Below are positions 7,831 to 20,169 of a stretch of DNA of 64,000 nt, in pieces (the stretch's first letter is position 1; each line of letters starts with the position of its first letter). The notes beneath the pieces are model-generated. The model had not been told where the DNA came from, ran no database searches, and was given only the letters and a program-made list of their open reading frames with translations. Source of the DNA: Methylocaldum sp035627495 (GTDB taxonomy: Bacteria; Pseudomonadota; Gammaproteobacteria; Methylococcales; Methylococcaceae); NCBI RefSeq assembly GCF_035627495.1, contig NZ_DASPLO010000140.1, positions 1-64,000 of the forward strand. Direction: 5' to 3'. Position numbers and translations under genes: made by a program.

Positions 7831-9243
7831 ATGAAGCGGTATGGATTGCCATGCACGGGTTGGTTATTGGCAATCGTCTTGTGGTTCGTAACGTTCGCCT
7901 GCGAGAGTAGAGCAGATATGACCGCTTTTGTCGGCGCGACCTTGGTCGATGGAACCGGCGGTGCTCCACGCGCCGATGCCGTGATTCTCGTGGAGGGCGA
8001 GCGGATTGCCGCGGTGGGAAACCGGGACGAAATACCGATTCCTCCGGAAGCCCGAGTAATCGACGCGAGCGGCAAATGGATCGTTCCCGGTTTGATCGAT
8101 GCGCACATCCACTTCTTTCAATCGGGCGGTCTTTATACCCGGCCGGATGTGATCGATTTGCGGGATGTTCGCCCTTATGCGGACGAGATCGCCGGGATCA
8201 GGCAACGCATTCCCGACACCTTGGCCCGCTACGTCGCAAGCGGCGTGACCTCGGTGGTGGATGTCGGCGGCCCGTTCTGGACCTTCGAAGTACGGGATCT
8301 CGCGGAGCGGACCAAGCCGGCGCCGCGCGTCGCGGTGGCCGGGCCGCTAGTCGCCACCTATCTTCCCCCGGAACTCAAAACCGATGACCCGCCGCTGATC
8401 AAAGTCGATTCTCCCGAGGAGAGCCGGGCCACGGTGCGGGAAGTTTTGGCGCGAAAGCCGGACGTCATCAAAATCTGGTTCATTCCCTTGCCGGGCCAGG
8501 GTCTTGCGTCACAGACCGCCGTGGTGCGGGCCGCGATCGAGACGAGTCATGCCGCCGGTACGCGGGTCGTGGTGCATGCGACCGAACTGGAAGTCGCGCG
8601 GGCGGCGGTGCAGGCGGGTGCGGACGTTCTCGCTCACAGTGTGGAGGACCGCCGGGTCGACGAGGCTTTTATCAAGCTCTTGAAGGATCGGAACGTGGTG
8701 TATGTGACCACGCTGGTCGTCAGCGAAGGCTATCAGGAAGTTTTGGGACGGAAGGTCCGGCTGACCGACATCGAACGCCGCCTCGGCGATCCCGAAGCGA
8801 TCGAGACGTTCGATGATCTGGCCCGACTGCCCATCTGGAAAAAGCCTTGGGCCTTTCAATGGTTCAGCCGGGATATCGCATTCTGGAATTTGAAGCGCCT
8901 GCAGGAAAGCGGCGTGACGATTGCCGCCGGGACCGATGCCGGCAATATCGGCACCTTGCACGGGCCGGCATTGCACCGGGAGTTCGAACTGATGGCCGAG
9001 GCCGGTCTATCGCCCCGCGAGATTTTGACGGCCGCAACGCAAGGCGGCGCTCGCGTCATGGGCCGAAGCGCCGAATTGGGAACCGTCGAAAAGGGCAAAC
9101 TCGCCGATTTCTTGCTGCTCGATGCCGACCCGCTGGCCGATATCACCCACTTGCGCCGCATCTTCCGCGCTGTCAAAGGGGGAGCGATCTTCGATCCCCA
9201 AGCGTTGGGCGAGCGACGCCCATCGACACAAACCCGGCCCTGA
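7831..9243 (+). CDS. Exported metal-dependent amidohydrolase (imidazolonepropionase-like)
   Basis: The predicted product is about 470 residues from the ATG at 7831; upstream in-frame starts exist and the choice is uncertain. Residues 1-29 form a signal peptide (LLAIVLWFVTFACESRA). The amidohydrolase fold is clear: GKWIVPGLIDAHIHFF gives the HxH metal ligands, VIKIW suggests the bridging Lys, VVHATE and LAHSV give further His ligands, and AAGTDAGN gives the catalytic Asp. The C-terminal KGKLADFLLLDADPL is typical of the family. Such enzymes hydrolyse cyclic amides, peptides or related bonds; the substrate is unknown. An FMN reductase follows 43 bp downstream on the same strand. Confidence 0.8.
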   Translation: MKRYGLPCTGWLLAIVLWFVTFACESRADMTAFVGATLVDGTGGAPRADAVILVEGERIAAVGNRDEIPIPPEARVIDASGKWIVPGLIDAHIHFFQSGGLYTRPDVIDLRDVRPYADEIAGIRQRIPDTLARYVASGVTSVVDVGGPFWTFEVRDLAERTKPAPRVAVAGPLVATYLPPELKTDDPPLIKVDSPEESRATVREVLARKPDVIKIWFIPLPGQGLASQTAVVRAAIETSHAAGTRVVVHATELEVARAAVQAGADVLAHSVEDRRVDEAFIKLLKDRNVVYVTTLVVSEGYQEVLGRKVRLTDIERRLGDPEAIETFDDLARLPIWKKPWAFQWFSRDIAFWNLKRLQESGVTIAAGTDAGNIGTLHGPALHREFELMAEAGLSPREILTAATQGGARVMGRSAELGTVEKGKLADFLLLDADPLADITHLRRIFRAVKGGAIFDPQALGERRPSTQTRP

Positions 9244-9286
9244 ACGAATCCGGCAAATTACCTTGCCACATTTCCAGGAGGTATCC

Positions 9287-9922
9287 ATGGAAGCTAAACC
9301 GAAAATTCTCGCTTTCGCCGGTAGTTCGCGAGAACGCTCCTACAACAAGATGCTGGTCCGGATTGCCGCGGCGGGCGCTCGACGGGCCGGTGCCGAGGTA
9401 AGCGTGGTGGATTTGCGCGATTTCCCGATGCCGATCTATGACGGAGATTTGGAGGATCGGGAAGGCATTCCCGCCAATGGCCTGAAATTCAGGCAACTGA
9501 TGATGGCGCATCAGGGACTCTTGATAGCTGCTCCCGAATACAACAGCTCGATTACCGCGCTCCTGAAAAACACCATCGACTGGGTGTCCCGCCCGGTCGG
9601 CGGCGAGGACGGTCTGGCGCCGTTCCGGAACAAGGTCGCCGCCCTGCTCGCCGCTTCGCCGGGTGGCTTCGGAGGCCTCCGCGGTTTGGTTCACCTGCGG
9701 GCGATTCTGGGCAATATCGGCGTCATCGTCCTGCCGGACCAATTGGCGGTGGCCAAGGCTCATGAAGCGTTCCAGCCCGACGGCATGCTGATCAATCCGA
9801 AACAGCATGCCGCAGTCGAAGCCTTGGGGGCCAATCTCGCCGGCATCTTGGCGAAATTGCACGGACATACCCTGTTGCCCGAGCCGGAGGAGCGGCGGCA
9901 CGATCTAAGCCGAATCGAGTAA
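9287..9922 (+). CDS. NADPH-dependent FMN reductase family protein
   Basis: The predicted product is 211 residues starting at 9287, with a perfect AGGAGGT at 9276-9282. The flavodoxin-like fold is shown by ILAFAGSSRERSYN near the N-terminus (phosphate-binding loop for FMN) and AAPEYNSSITALLKNTIDW at about 80, the signature of the chromate/quinone reductase group (ChrR, ArsH, YieF relatives). It is probably a cytosolic NAD(P)H:flavin or quinone reductase. It may be co-transcribed with the preceding amidohydrolase. Confidence 0.85.
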   Translation: MEAKPKILAFAGSSRERSYNKMLVRIAAAGARRAGAEVSVVDLRDFPMPIYDGDLEDREGIPANGLKFRQLMMAHQGLLIAAPEYNSSITALLKNTIDWVSRPVGGEDGLAPFRNKVAALLAASPGGFGGLRGLVHLRAILGNIGVIVLPDQLAVAKAHEAFQPDGMLINPKQHAAVEALGANLAGILAKLHGHTLLPEPEERRHDLSRIE

Positions 9923-10415
9923 ATTCCGGCGATAGGAGGAAGACTGCCGGGCGACCTGCCGTAGCTCAAGTCCGACGTTCTATCGGGTTGTAACGTTGCG
10001 TCAGCTTGCAAAGCCGTAAATACGTAATCTTACTTACGGTAATGTTCTTGTAGTGCGCTAATGTTGTTCAGAAGCGCCTGTCCAGCCGATTTGCCCCTTC
10101 TGTTTTGATAATAAAGACATAAAACGAAATCAGGAGATCTTTATGGTAGGGCTTTATTCCCGAAATGCTGGACAAAAGTGCCATTTGCCCATCGTAGCCG
10201 ATACTTGCACCAGCCTCCTAAACGGTGGATCGATATCGGATCGTTGCCGGCTATCTGATCTTTTACAGGGCGTCTCGATACTCGCCAGTCTTCGCTCGTA
10301 CTCAGCGCGTATAGAACTTTTTGGCTTGGGCTTCTATCGAGCCGATATCTGCCGTGCGCTTCGATAGGCATTGAGCTCGGTCCGAATCCGCCTGAAATAA
10401 TTCAAGAATATCAAG
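9923..10415. other. Intergenic region with one doubtful small ORF
   Basis: No recognisable gene. A 74-codon frame at 10143-10367 (plus) has CAGGAGAT 7 bp before its ATG, but its sequence shows no family, signal peptide or biased composition, so I do not annotate it as a gene. No terminator or RNA structure stands out. Confidence 0.35.
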
Positions 10416-13400
10416 ATGGTTGATGGTCCACGCCGACTTGGTAGCGCCCACGCTTCGGCCAAAAAAACGTATCTGGTCATCACTCTCTTCGTCGGAATCG
10501 TGCTTTGCTTGCTGATGCTCGATCTGATACGCGCTGAGATACTCAATTCGGTCAGAGCTTATGTGGTGGGCGAGAGTCTTTGGTCCAAAGGGCAAAAAGA
10601 TGCTGTTCAACACTTGATTCGCTATTCGGCTTCGCATGCCGAGGCGGACTATCAAGCTTTTCTAAACGCTATCGCCATCCCCTTGGGAGACCGTCAGGCA
10701 CGCCTCGAACTGGAAACACCGGAGCCCGATCTGAACCGCATTTATCAGGGCTTCGCCGCAGGGGGTAATTCCCCGGAGGATGCGAAAGCTATGGCGGTAT
10801 TCTTTCGCCGATATCACCGGATCGACCATGTCGCCCGGGCGATTGAGATCTGGGCCGAGGCCGACCGCCGGATTGCAGCCTTGCTTTCATTAGCCGATAG
10901 CCTGCACACAGCCCTATCGTGGGGTTCTTTAACGGCTGAACAGGTTTCGGATATCCAGAAAGGGCTCACGGCGGCGAATCGACATCTGGCCCTATTGGAA
11001 GAGGAGTTTTCTCGTACCTTAGGCGAGGCGGCCCACTGGGCTAATTCGATTACACAACAACTCATCTACTTGGCCGTAGGGCTGCTCCTCAGCCTGGGCA
11101 CCCTCGTTTCTCTATGGGTAATCAAAAGCATGACGCGCGCCGAGACAGCCGCGCGCGAGAGCGATGAACGCTTTCGGTTATTGGTCAAGAGCGTCAAGGA
11201 TTACGCCATTTTCATGTTGGATCCCGACGGACGGGTAACGAGCTGGAATTCCGGGGCACAAGCCATCAAAGGCTATCGGGCCGAGGAGATCATCGGCCAG
11301 CCGTTCTCCCGGTTCTATACGCCGGAGGATACTGAAGTTGACATCCCTCGGAAGACGCTCGCCGCCGCGGTGTCTCAAGGCCGCCTCGAACAGGAGGGCT
11401 GGCGGGTGCGAAAAGATGGCTCCCGCTTCTGGGCCAATGCCGTCCTCACCGCCCTGTACGATGATGGCGGACGACTTCGTGGCTTCGCCAAAGTCATGCG
11501 GGACATTACCGAGCGCAAGCATTCGGAAGAGCGATTCCGATGGGCGGTGGAAGCCGCGCCCAACGCGATGATCCTCGCGCGGGAGGACGGCCGGATCGTT
11601 TTGATCAACGCCCAGGCCGAGCGTCTGTTCGGCTATTCGCGGGACGAGTTGCAGGGAGAACTCATCGAGCGGCTGGTGCCGGAGCGCTTCCGCGTCCAGC
11701 ACACCCTCGAGCGGCTGAATTTTTCGGCGCTGTCCCAGACCCGGCCCATGGGGGCGGGGCGCAATCTATGCGGGTGCTGCAAAGACGGGCGCGAGGTGCC
11801 GGTTGAGATCACGCTTAATCCGTTCGCCACGTCTGAAGGTACGTTCACCCTGGTTTCGATTATCGACATCACCGAGCGCCAACTCGCCGAGGAACGCTTG
11901 CGGCAGGCCGCGACGGTATTCGAAAGTACGGCGGAAGGCGTAATCATCACCGATGCAGACATCAAGATCATTGCCGTCAACAAGGCCTTTACGACTATTA
12001 CGGGGTATTCGGAACAGGAGGTTTTGGGCCGCAACCCCCGGGCATTCCGTTCCGGACGCCATCATAGCGATTTCTACCGCGACCTGTGGACGAGCATTCT
12101 GGAGAGCGGCAGTTGGCAAGGCGAGATCTGGGATCGGCGCAAGAATGGCGAGGTCTATCCGAAATGGCTCACTATCAGCGTCATCCGTGACGAGGCGGGC
12201 CACGTCATCAACTACATCGGCGTCTTCTCCGATATCAGCCAGATCAAGCGCTCCGAAGAGCAGTTGGCGCACCTGGCGCATTACGATCCGCTGACCAATC
12301 TCCCCAACCGCTTGCTCCTGAACAGCCGATTGTCCCACGCGCTCGAACAGGCCAAACGGCAAAACCGGAAGGTAGTCCTCCTCTTCCTGGATCTTGACCG
12401 ATTCAAGACCATCAACGACAGCCTAGGGCACCCGGCGGGCGATGAGTTGCTGGTGGCGGCCGGCCGGCGTATTCGGCATCGTTTGCGCGAGGCGGATACC
12501 TTGGCCCGCCTGGGCGGCGACGAGTTCGTCATCTTGCTCGAACATCTGAACCACTGCCAAGCCGCCGCTATTGCCCAGCACGTGCTCGTGGCACTGAGCG
12601 AACCCTTCCGTCTTGCGAGCGGTCATGAGGTATTCGTCAGTGCCAGCATCGGCATCAGCATATTTCCGGATGATGCCCAGGATAGCACTCAGCTGGTGCG
12701 TAACGCCGATGCCGCCATGTACCAGGCTAAGGAGAGCGGCCGTAATACCTACCACTTCTATACCGAGGCACTGACCCATAGCGCCAATCAGCGGCTTGAC
12801 CTCGAAAGCAGGCTGCGCCGGGCTTTGGAGCGGAAGGAATTCATCCTCCACTATCAGCCGCAGGTGGACATCGCGACCGGCCGGATTATCGGCGTCGAGG
12901 CCCTGGTGCGTTGGCAGTCTCCCGAGATGGGGCTTATTCCGCCGGCCCAGTTCATCCCCCTGGCGGAGGAGACCGGTCTCATCATACCGTTGGGCGAGTG
13001 GGTGCTACGCTCCGCCTGCGCTCAAACGAAAGCCTGGCTCGAGCAGGGATTGCCGCCGTTAACAGTGGCGGTAAATTTTTCGAGCCTTCAATTCCGCCAA
13101 AGCGATACAGTCGAACGGGTCCGCGCGATCTTGGAGGAGACAGGATTGCCTGCGGCCCAGTTGGAACTGGAGATTACCGAAAGCGCCACATTGGAGCAGG
13201 GCGAACACGCGCAAGCCACCTTGCTGGCCTTGAAGGCATTAGGCGTGCGGCTCGCTATCGACGACTTCGGCACCGGCTATTCTTCGCTGGCTTACCTCAA
13301 GCGCTTCGCCTTCGACACAGTCAAGATCGACCGGAGTTTCGTAAAAGACCTTTCGGAGAGTCGGAACGACGGAGAAATCGCCGCCACGGTCATCGCCATG

Positions 13401-13604
13401 GCGCGCAATCTCCGTTTAACCGCGCTGGCGGAGGGCGTTGAAACCGAGGAGCAACTCGCCTTCCTCCGGGATTTGGGCTGCGATACTTATCAGGGCTATT
13501 TTTTCAGTCGCCCGCAACCGGCGGAGGACATGGCCGTACTCCTCAGGACTGACGAGAACAAGGCATCTTCCAGCGCCGGAAAGTGCTCGCTGACCTGCCA
13601 ATAG
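10416..13604 (+). CDS. Membrane-anchored PAS-PAS-PAS-GGDEF-EAL cyclic-di-GMP protein
   Basis: The predicted product is 1062 residues. An N-terminal membrane helix (about 18-40) and a second one (about 212-235) bracket a helical periplasmic sensor region. Three PAS domains follow, starting near residues 249, 371 and 497. Next is a GGDEF domain with an intact GGDEF active site near 700 and the usual substrate-helix motif LTNLPNRLLL. The EAL domain starts with GVEALVRWQ near 827 and carries the metal/catalytic motifs DDFGTGYSSL and KIDRSFVKD. Both catalytic sites look intact, so it could make or break c-di-GMP depending on signal. The start has no strong ribosome binding site. It stands alone, with no partner that hints at the signal. 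Confidence 0.9.
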   Translation: MVDGPRRLGSAHASAKKTYLVITLFVGIVLCLLMLDLIRAEILNSVRAYVVGESLWSKGQKDAVQHLIRYSASHAEADYQAFLNAIAIPLGDRQARLELETPEPDLNRIYQGFAAGGNSPEDAKAMAVFFRRYHRIDHVARAIEIWAEADRRIAALLSLADSLHTALSWGSLTAEQVSDIQKGLTAANRHLALLEEEFSRTLGEAAHWANSITQQLIYLAVGLLLSLGTLVSLWVIKSMTRAETAARESDERFRLLVKSVKDYAIFMLDPDGRVTSWNSGAQAIKGYRAEEIIGQPFSRFYTPEDTEVDIPRKTLAAAVSQGRLEQEGWRVRKDGSRFWANAVLTALYDDGGRLRGFAKVMRDITERKHSEERFRWAVEAAPNAMILAREDGRIVLINAQAERLFGYSRDELQGELIERLVPERFRVQHTLERLNFSALSQTRPMGAGRNLCGCCKDGREVPVEITLNPFATSEGTFTLVSIIDITERQLAEERLRQAATVFESTAEGVIITDADIKIIAVNKAFTTITGYSEQEVLGRNPRAFRSGRHHSDFYRDLWTSILESGSWQGEIWDRRKNGEVYPKWLTISVIRDEAGHVINYIGVFSDISQIKRSEEQLAHLAHYDPLTNLPNRLLLNSRLSHALEQAKRQNRKVVLLFLDLDRFKTINDSLGHPAGDELLVAAGRRIRHRLREADTLARLGGDEFVILLEHLNHCQAAAIAQHVLVALSEPFRLASGHEVFVSASIGISIFPDDAQDSTQLVRNADAAMYQAKESGRNTYHFYTEALTHSANQRLDLESRLRRALERKEFILHYQPQVDIATGRIIGVEALVRWQSPEMGLIPPAQFIPLAEETGLIIPLGEWVLRSACAQTKAWLEQGLPPLTVAVNFSSLQFRQSDTVERVRAILEETGLPAAQLELEITESATLEQGEHAQATLLALKALGVRLAIDDFGTGYSSLAYLKRFAFDTVKIDRSFVKDLSESRNDGEIAATVIAMARNLRLTALAEGVETEEQLAFLRDLGCDTYQGYFFSRPQPAEDMAVLLRTDENKASSSAGKCSLTCQ

Positions 13605-13643
13605 TTATTGAGTTCCAGAGTTCCGAACGCAGCAGCTGCGAAT

Positions 13644-13704
13644 GATGCATCCGGGATCACTCGGCACCGGCTGGGTAAGCCGTCGCTCCGCGTCAGGATG
13701 CATC
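13644..13704. repeat. Inverted repeat between convergent genes
   Basis: GATGCATCC at 13644-13652 and GGATGCATC at 13696-13704 are exact reverse complements, and flanking CGCAGCAGCTGCG / CGCTGCGG extend the similarity. The pair lies between the stops of two convergent genes and may help end both transcripts, although there is no T-run. Confidence 0.45.
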
Positions 13705-13716
13705 GCTGCGGTTGTC

Positions 13717-16104
13717 TCACGCCGGAGCGGTAGCTTTATGGCCGGTCGGGTTTTTCAGCGTATTGATCAGAGTAATCAAGGCCCGATCCATCAGGGGAAT
13801 GGCGGAGCCTTCTATGATGCGAGCAGTGTTGTTATTAAGACGTTTGGCCAATTCAGAAATACTGATCTCAGCCACTTTGACGCCTTTACGGTTGACGAAG
13901 ACACAGGTTGATGTCAGCTGGCTCTTCCAGGAAAGCTTGCCTCGGCAGGTTTTGTTCCGATGATCGATAAACTCGATCCATTCGCCCACTGCCAAATCAG
14001 TTGCCTTGCGCAAAGACGCCGTATCTATGATTTCGTCGTCTTCACCCGTACGGACATGAGTCTTTGGAGTCCGGTGTAAATCCTCAAAGCTGAAGTTTTG
14101 GATGTCCGGTAAATTTCCTCTTATGTCGATGATGGCCTTGGATATTTCCGGATCAAGGATTTGAATAGGCTGATTTTCCTCGATGCTCTCGGGTGGCGTC
14201 GGGTCTTCATTACGGAAAGCTATGGGTAGCTTGGGTTCCGAGCTTCTTAAACAGCTCGCGTGACATTTCTCTATTTCCTTTAGCGCAGTGGATACTTGAG
14301 CGGGATCCAGCGAGAGTCCTTCCAGTTTCGCGCGAATCGATTCGATCAGGGACGGAACTGCACCGGCGATTTCTTGGCGCGCTGAATTATCCGCCGGCGG
14401 CAGTACGCTCAAGATGACCTGATCCACAAGCGCAAGCGCTTCGTCCCAATCGCCCGGTTGTTTATCCCTTCGTAGATGGGCTAAGACGAGTACATCTTTC
14501 CATGTGTTGTAAAGAAACGAACGGGCTGCGGCCGGAACGGCTTTTCCCTGCAAGCGTACGGCGATTTCGTACGCTACCTTGCGCTTCGTTAGAAGCAGTT
14601 GCTCCTTGCTTTGAGTTACTTGGCGAGTCCGCTCTTCTGCGATGCCGTTACGCTGATTTTCCCTATCCAGGAATGCCGTGAAATCATCCAATAACTCGGA
14701 GAACAAACCGATGTCCTGGGCAAACTCATTTAAAATCCGGCTAACGATCGTCTCAATCTTTTGAAACACCGGATTCGCTGAAGTAGCGTCCGCAATTTCG
14801 AGACCGAGACCTGCTTGTGCGAGATTGTTTAATAGAAGCCGGACGGGATGATTCTTCCTCCCAAAAAACGATTTCTCAAGGATTGCGACTTTGATTACCG
14901 GAATCTGAAGGCGCGCGATCAGTGTCTTGACCGGGTCGGACAAATTGCGATCTTCGAGGATGAAGTCAAAGATCATCCCCACCATGTCGATGATGTCTTC
15001 TTCAAGCCGGCCCATCGGCCGGCCTTCGTTATTGTGGTGAAGAGCGCGTAATTGATTCGCAACGTAATGTTTCAGCTGATCCGCGGATACCTGGTTTCCA
15101 GCGGCGAGTGCGGATCCGGTGGAGGGGGCCTGCAATACATTCAAAGCAGACAGGACCTCAGCGGTTTCGAAAGCAGGGCCATTGCCAAATGTGTGTGTGA
15201 ATGAAGTAGGCAACCCCAGTTGGCTGCGCCAACCTTCCAATAGGGATTGCATCGTCAAAAAAACCTCGAAATACACTTGATTGTCGGCTTCCGGCGTGCT
15301 TGGACTTCCGGGAATCGAATGACCTCTTGAGCTAGAGCCGACCGGCTTGGGAGACGTTAAAGGCGAGGTGGGAGATCGTTTTATTGAATTGATGATTTTC
15401 GGCAAGATGCCTTCATTAATGAGGAGAGTGTTCAACTCATAATATAAGCCGCCAAAGGAACTTACGACCGCTCGATCAAATAACTTATAGATTAATAGTT
15501 TGGTCGCTAGGTCAAGCTTTAGTGGTCTTAATGCATCGGAAAACGCATAGCACAACGTATGCGGCGCAACCGGGTTGTCCTGAGTTTGTACTTCTTTGTC
15601 ATTGCTCAAGACACCGAAGCGCTTATTCAGCACATGTAGATCGCCCTGGAACAAGTTGTTTCCTTTCTCGATCATGGCTGAAACGGCTAACTGTTCCTCA
15701 AGAATTTCGTTCTCAACCAGAGAGAAGGCCTCTGCTTCGAAGCTGTTATCTTTATCGTTTGTTCCGGACGAAAAAAGCCTTGATTTGTTTCTCCAGAACT
15801 CGTCGTAACGCTTCAGAACATGCTGAATGTACTGTGTCTTTACTGAATTCCATTCCAGCCGAACGTAGCGCATTGCTTCAAAATACTGCGACTGGAGAGT
15901 CATGTTCTCCGCTTTGTCCGAGAGTTGAAATAACTCGTCGTCGACAATACCTGAAAACTGTTGCATCAACTCGCTCAAGTGCCGCGAGCATAACTCTCGG
16001 GACCGGGTAATGATTTGGTTTGCAACCCCTTTTGCACTCTCCTTCTGCTTAGCATGAGCCATTTCAAAGTTGATGATTTTAAGATCTTGCATTGCCATGG
16101 TCAT
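13717..16104 (-). CDS. DUF1631 family protein
   Basis: The predicted product is 795 residues, the size usual for DUF1631 proteins of gamma- and betaproteobacteria. It is mostly helical and soluble. The C-terminal segment VGEWIEFIDHRNKTCRGKLSWKS, then a beta-rich VNRKGVKVAEIS, resembles the PilZ-like end seen in this family. The function is not established. In other bacteria such genes often lie near c-di-GMP or cell-division loci. Here it converges on a GGDEF/EAL gene, which fits a signalling link, but that is inference. Confidence 0.75.
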   Translation of the reverse strand: MTMAMQDLKIINFEMAHAKQKESAKGVANQIITRSRELCSRHLSELMQQFSGIVDDELFQLSDKAENMTLQSQYFEAMRYVRLEWNSVKTQYIQHVLKRYDEFWRNKSRLFSSGTNDKDNSFEAEAFSLVENEILEEQLAVSAMIEKGNNLFQGDLHVLNKRFGVLSNDKEVQTQDNPVAPHTLCYAFSDALRPLKLDLATKLLIYKLFDRAVVSSFGGLYYELNTLLINEGILPKIINSIKRSPTSPLTSPKPVGSSSRGHSIPGSPSTPEADNQVYFEVFLTMQSLLEGWRSQLGLPTSFTHTFGNGPAFETAEVLSALNVLQAPSTGSALAAGNQVSADQLKHYVANQLRALHHNNEGRPMGRLEEDIIDMVGMIFDFILEDRNLSDPVKTLIARLQIPVIKVAILEKSFFGRKNHPVRLLLNNLAQAGLGLEIADATSANPVFQKIETIVSRILNEFAQDIGLFSELLDDFTAFLDRENQRNGIAEERTRQVTQSKEQLLLTKRKVAYEIAVRLQGKAVPAAARSFLYNTWKDVLVLAHLRRDKQPGDWDEALALVDQVILSVLPPADNSARQEIAGAVPSLIESIRAKLEGLSLDPAQVSTALKEIEKCHASCLRSSEPKLPIAFRNEDPTPPESIEENQPIQILDPEISKAIIDIRGNLPDIQNFSFEDLHRTPKTHVRTGEDDEIIDTASLRKATDLAVGEWIEFIDHRNKTCRGKLSWKSQLTSTCVFVNRKGVKVAEISISELAKRLNNNTARIIEGSAIPLMDRALITLINTLKNPTGHKATAPA

Positions 16105-16281
16105 ATCCTCAGCGCGTACAATTCGTTTTGCCCGAAGCTGTTGAGCCCTACTTTAAAGGGTAAGCATTTGTAGCCCCAAAGATCGTGATTTGGCCCACAA
16201 AACTGAAAATGTGCGGGTAGTTTTGACGGCGCATCCGACAGGCAAGACAAATTCTCAGTGATTCACGATTCAGTTTAGAAC

Positions 16282-16863
16282 ATGAAAATTATTGACGATT
16301 GGTTGGCGAGCGCGAGACGGGTAGATAGCTGCAACTGCGATGACCGGCCGGACGTAAGGGATATCTCCGTTGTGGTTATCCATTGCATCAGCTTGCCTCC
16401 GGGAGAGTTTAGCGGCGAGTGGATCGACTGTCTGTTTACCAATGCCTTAGAAGCGGCCGCCCACCCTTATTTCGAGGGCTTGCGCGGCTTGCGGGTATCG
16501 GCCCATGCGCTTATTCGTCGAGATGGCGAGATCGTCCAGTACGTTCCGTTCCATCGGCGCGCTTGGCACGCCGGAATCTCCAATTACCAAGGGCGGGGAT
16601 GCTGCAATGATTTCTCGATCGGTCTCGAGTTGGAGGGGGCGGATGATATTCCCTATACCGAAGTGCAGTATGAGCGCCTAAGCGATTTGCTCGTCGCGTT
16701 ATTCAAGAAGTACCCCGGATTGTCTCCGGATCGGATTGTCGGTCACAGCGACATCGCGCCGGACCGCAAAACCGACCCGGGGCCGAGCTTCGACTGGGGA
16801 AGGCTTTACAGCTTGTTATCGCTGAGAGGATTTCAATCGGACCGGATGAGGCGAAGCTTGTGA
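16282..16863 (+). CDS. ampD: 1,6-anhydro-N-acetylmuramyl-L-alanine amidase AmpD
   Basis: The predicted product is 193 residues, the usual AmpD size. The zinc amidase_2 fold is shown by VVIHCISLPPGEF (first His ligand), RRAWHAGISNYQGR (mid-region), the AmpD-typical CNDFSIGLELEG, and VGHSDIAPDRKTDPGP near the C-terminus (second His and Asp ligands). In the cytosol it removes the peptide from anhydro-muropeptides during cell-wall recycling. It stands alone, converging on lspA with one base between the stop codons. Confidence 0.92.
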   Translation: MKIIDDWLASARRVDSCNCDDRPDVRDISVVVIHCISLPPGEFSGEWIDCLFTNALEAAAHPYFEGLRGLRVSAHALIRRDGEIVQYVPFHRRAWHAGISNYQGRGCCNDFSIGLELEGADDIPYTEVQYERLSDLLVALFKKYPGLSPDRIVGHSDIAPDRKTDPGPSFDWGRLYSLLSLRGFQSDRMRRSL

Positions 16864-16864
16864 T

Positions 16865-17344
16865 CTAAGCCCAATCGCTCTCCGTTGATCGTCGCGGCCT
16901 TATGGAATCTAAAAGCAGCATCGCCACACCTACGGTAATCGCCGAATCGGCCACGTTGAAAGCCGGCCAGTGCCATTCCCCATAAAACACGTCGAGAAAA
17001 TCGATGACGTATCCGTAACTGATCCGATCGATGAGATTGCCCAGCGCGCCACCCAAAACCAGCGCCCAAGCCGCAGCCTCCCAGCGTTGGTGCTTGTCGA
17101 GTCGTCTTAGCCAATAACAGATCGCGCCGCTAGCGACGATAGCGAGACCGATAAAGAACCACCGTTGCCACCCCCCCGCCTGGCTGAGAAAGCTAAACGC
17201 GGCACCCTGATTGCGCAGATACGTGAGCTGAAAAAAAGGCAGCAGTTCGATGGACTGGTAAAGCTGCATCGATTGGTCGACCAGCCGTTTCGTGAACTGG
17301 TCCAAGGCGATAACCAGTGCGGAGAGCCAAAGCCACTTTAACAT
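16865..17344 (-). CDS. lspA: Lipoprotein signal peptidase (signal peptidase II)
   Basis: The predicted product is 159 residues from the ATG at 17344, 5 bp after the ileS stop codon. Four membrane helices are apparent. Conserved blocks are DQFTKRLVDQ, RNQGAAFSFL, GGALGNLIDR and the catalytic FNVADSAI; the aspartic protease pair is the Asp in GNLIDR and the Asp in NVADS. It cleaves prolipoproteins at the inner membrane. The order murJ-ribF-ileS-lspA is classical for gammaproteobacteria. Confidence 0.95.
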   Translation of the reverse strand: MLKWLWLSALVIALDQFTKRLVDQSMQLYQSIELLPFFQLTYLRNQGAAFSFLSQAGGWQRWFFIGLAIVASGAICYWLRRLDKHQRWEAAAWALVLGGALGNLIDRISYGYVIDFLDVFYGEWHWPAFNVADSAITVGVAMLLLDSIRPRRSTESDWA

Positions 17345-17349
17345 GGGCG

Positions 17350-20165
<2,816 letters not shown>

Positions 20166-20169
<4 letters not shown>

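Noticed and set aside
10143..10367. 74-codon frame with a CAGGAG before its ATG
   Set aside because: The ribosome binding site is good, but the protein shows no signal, repeat or family and lies in a gap without other support; too weak to annotate as a gene.
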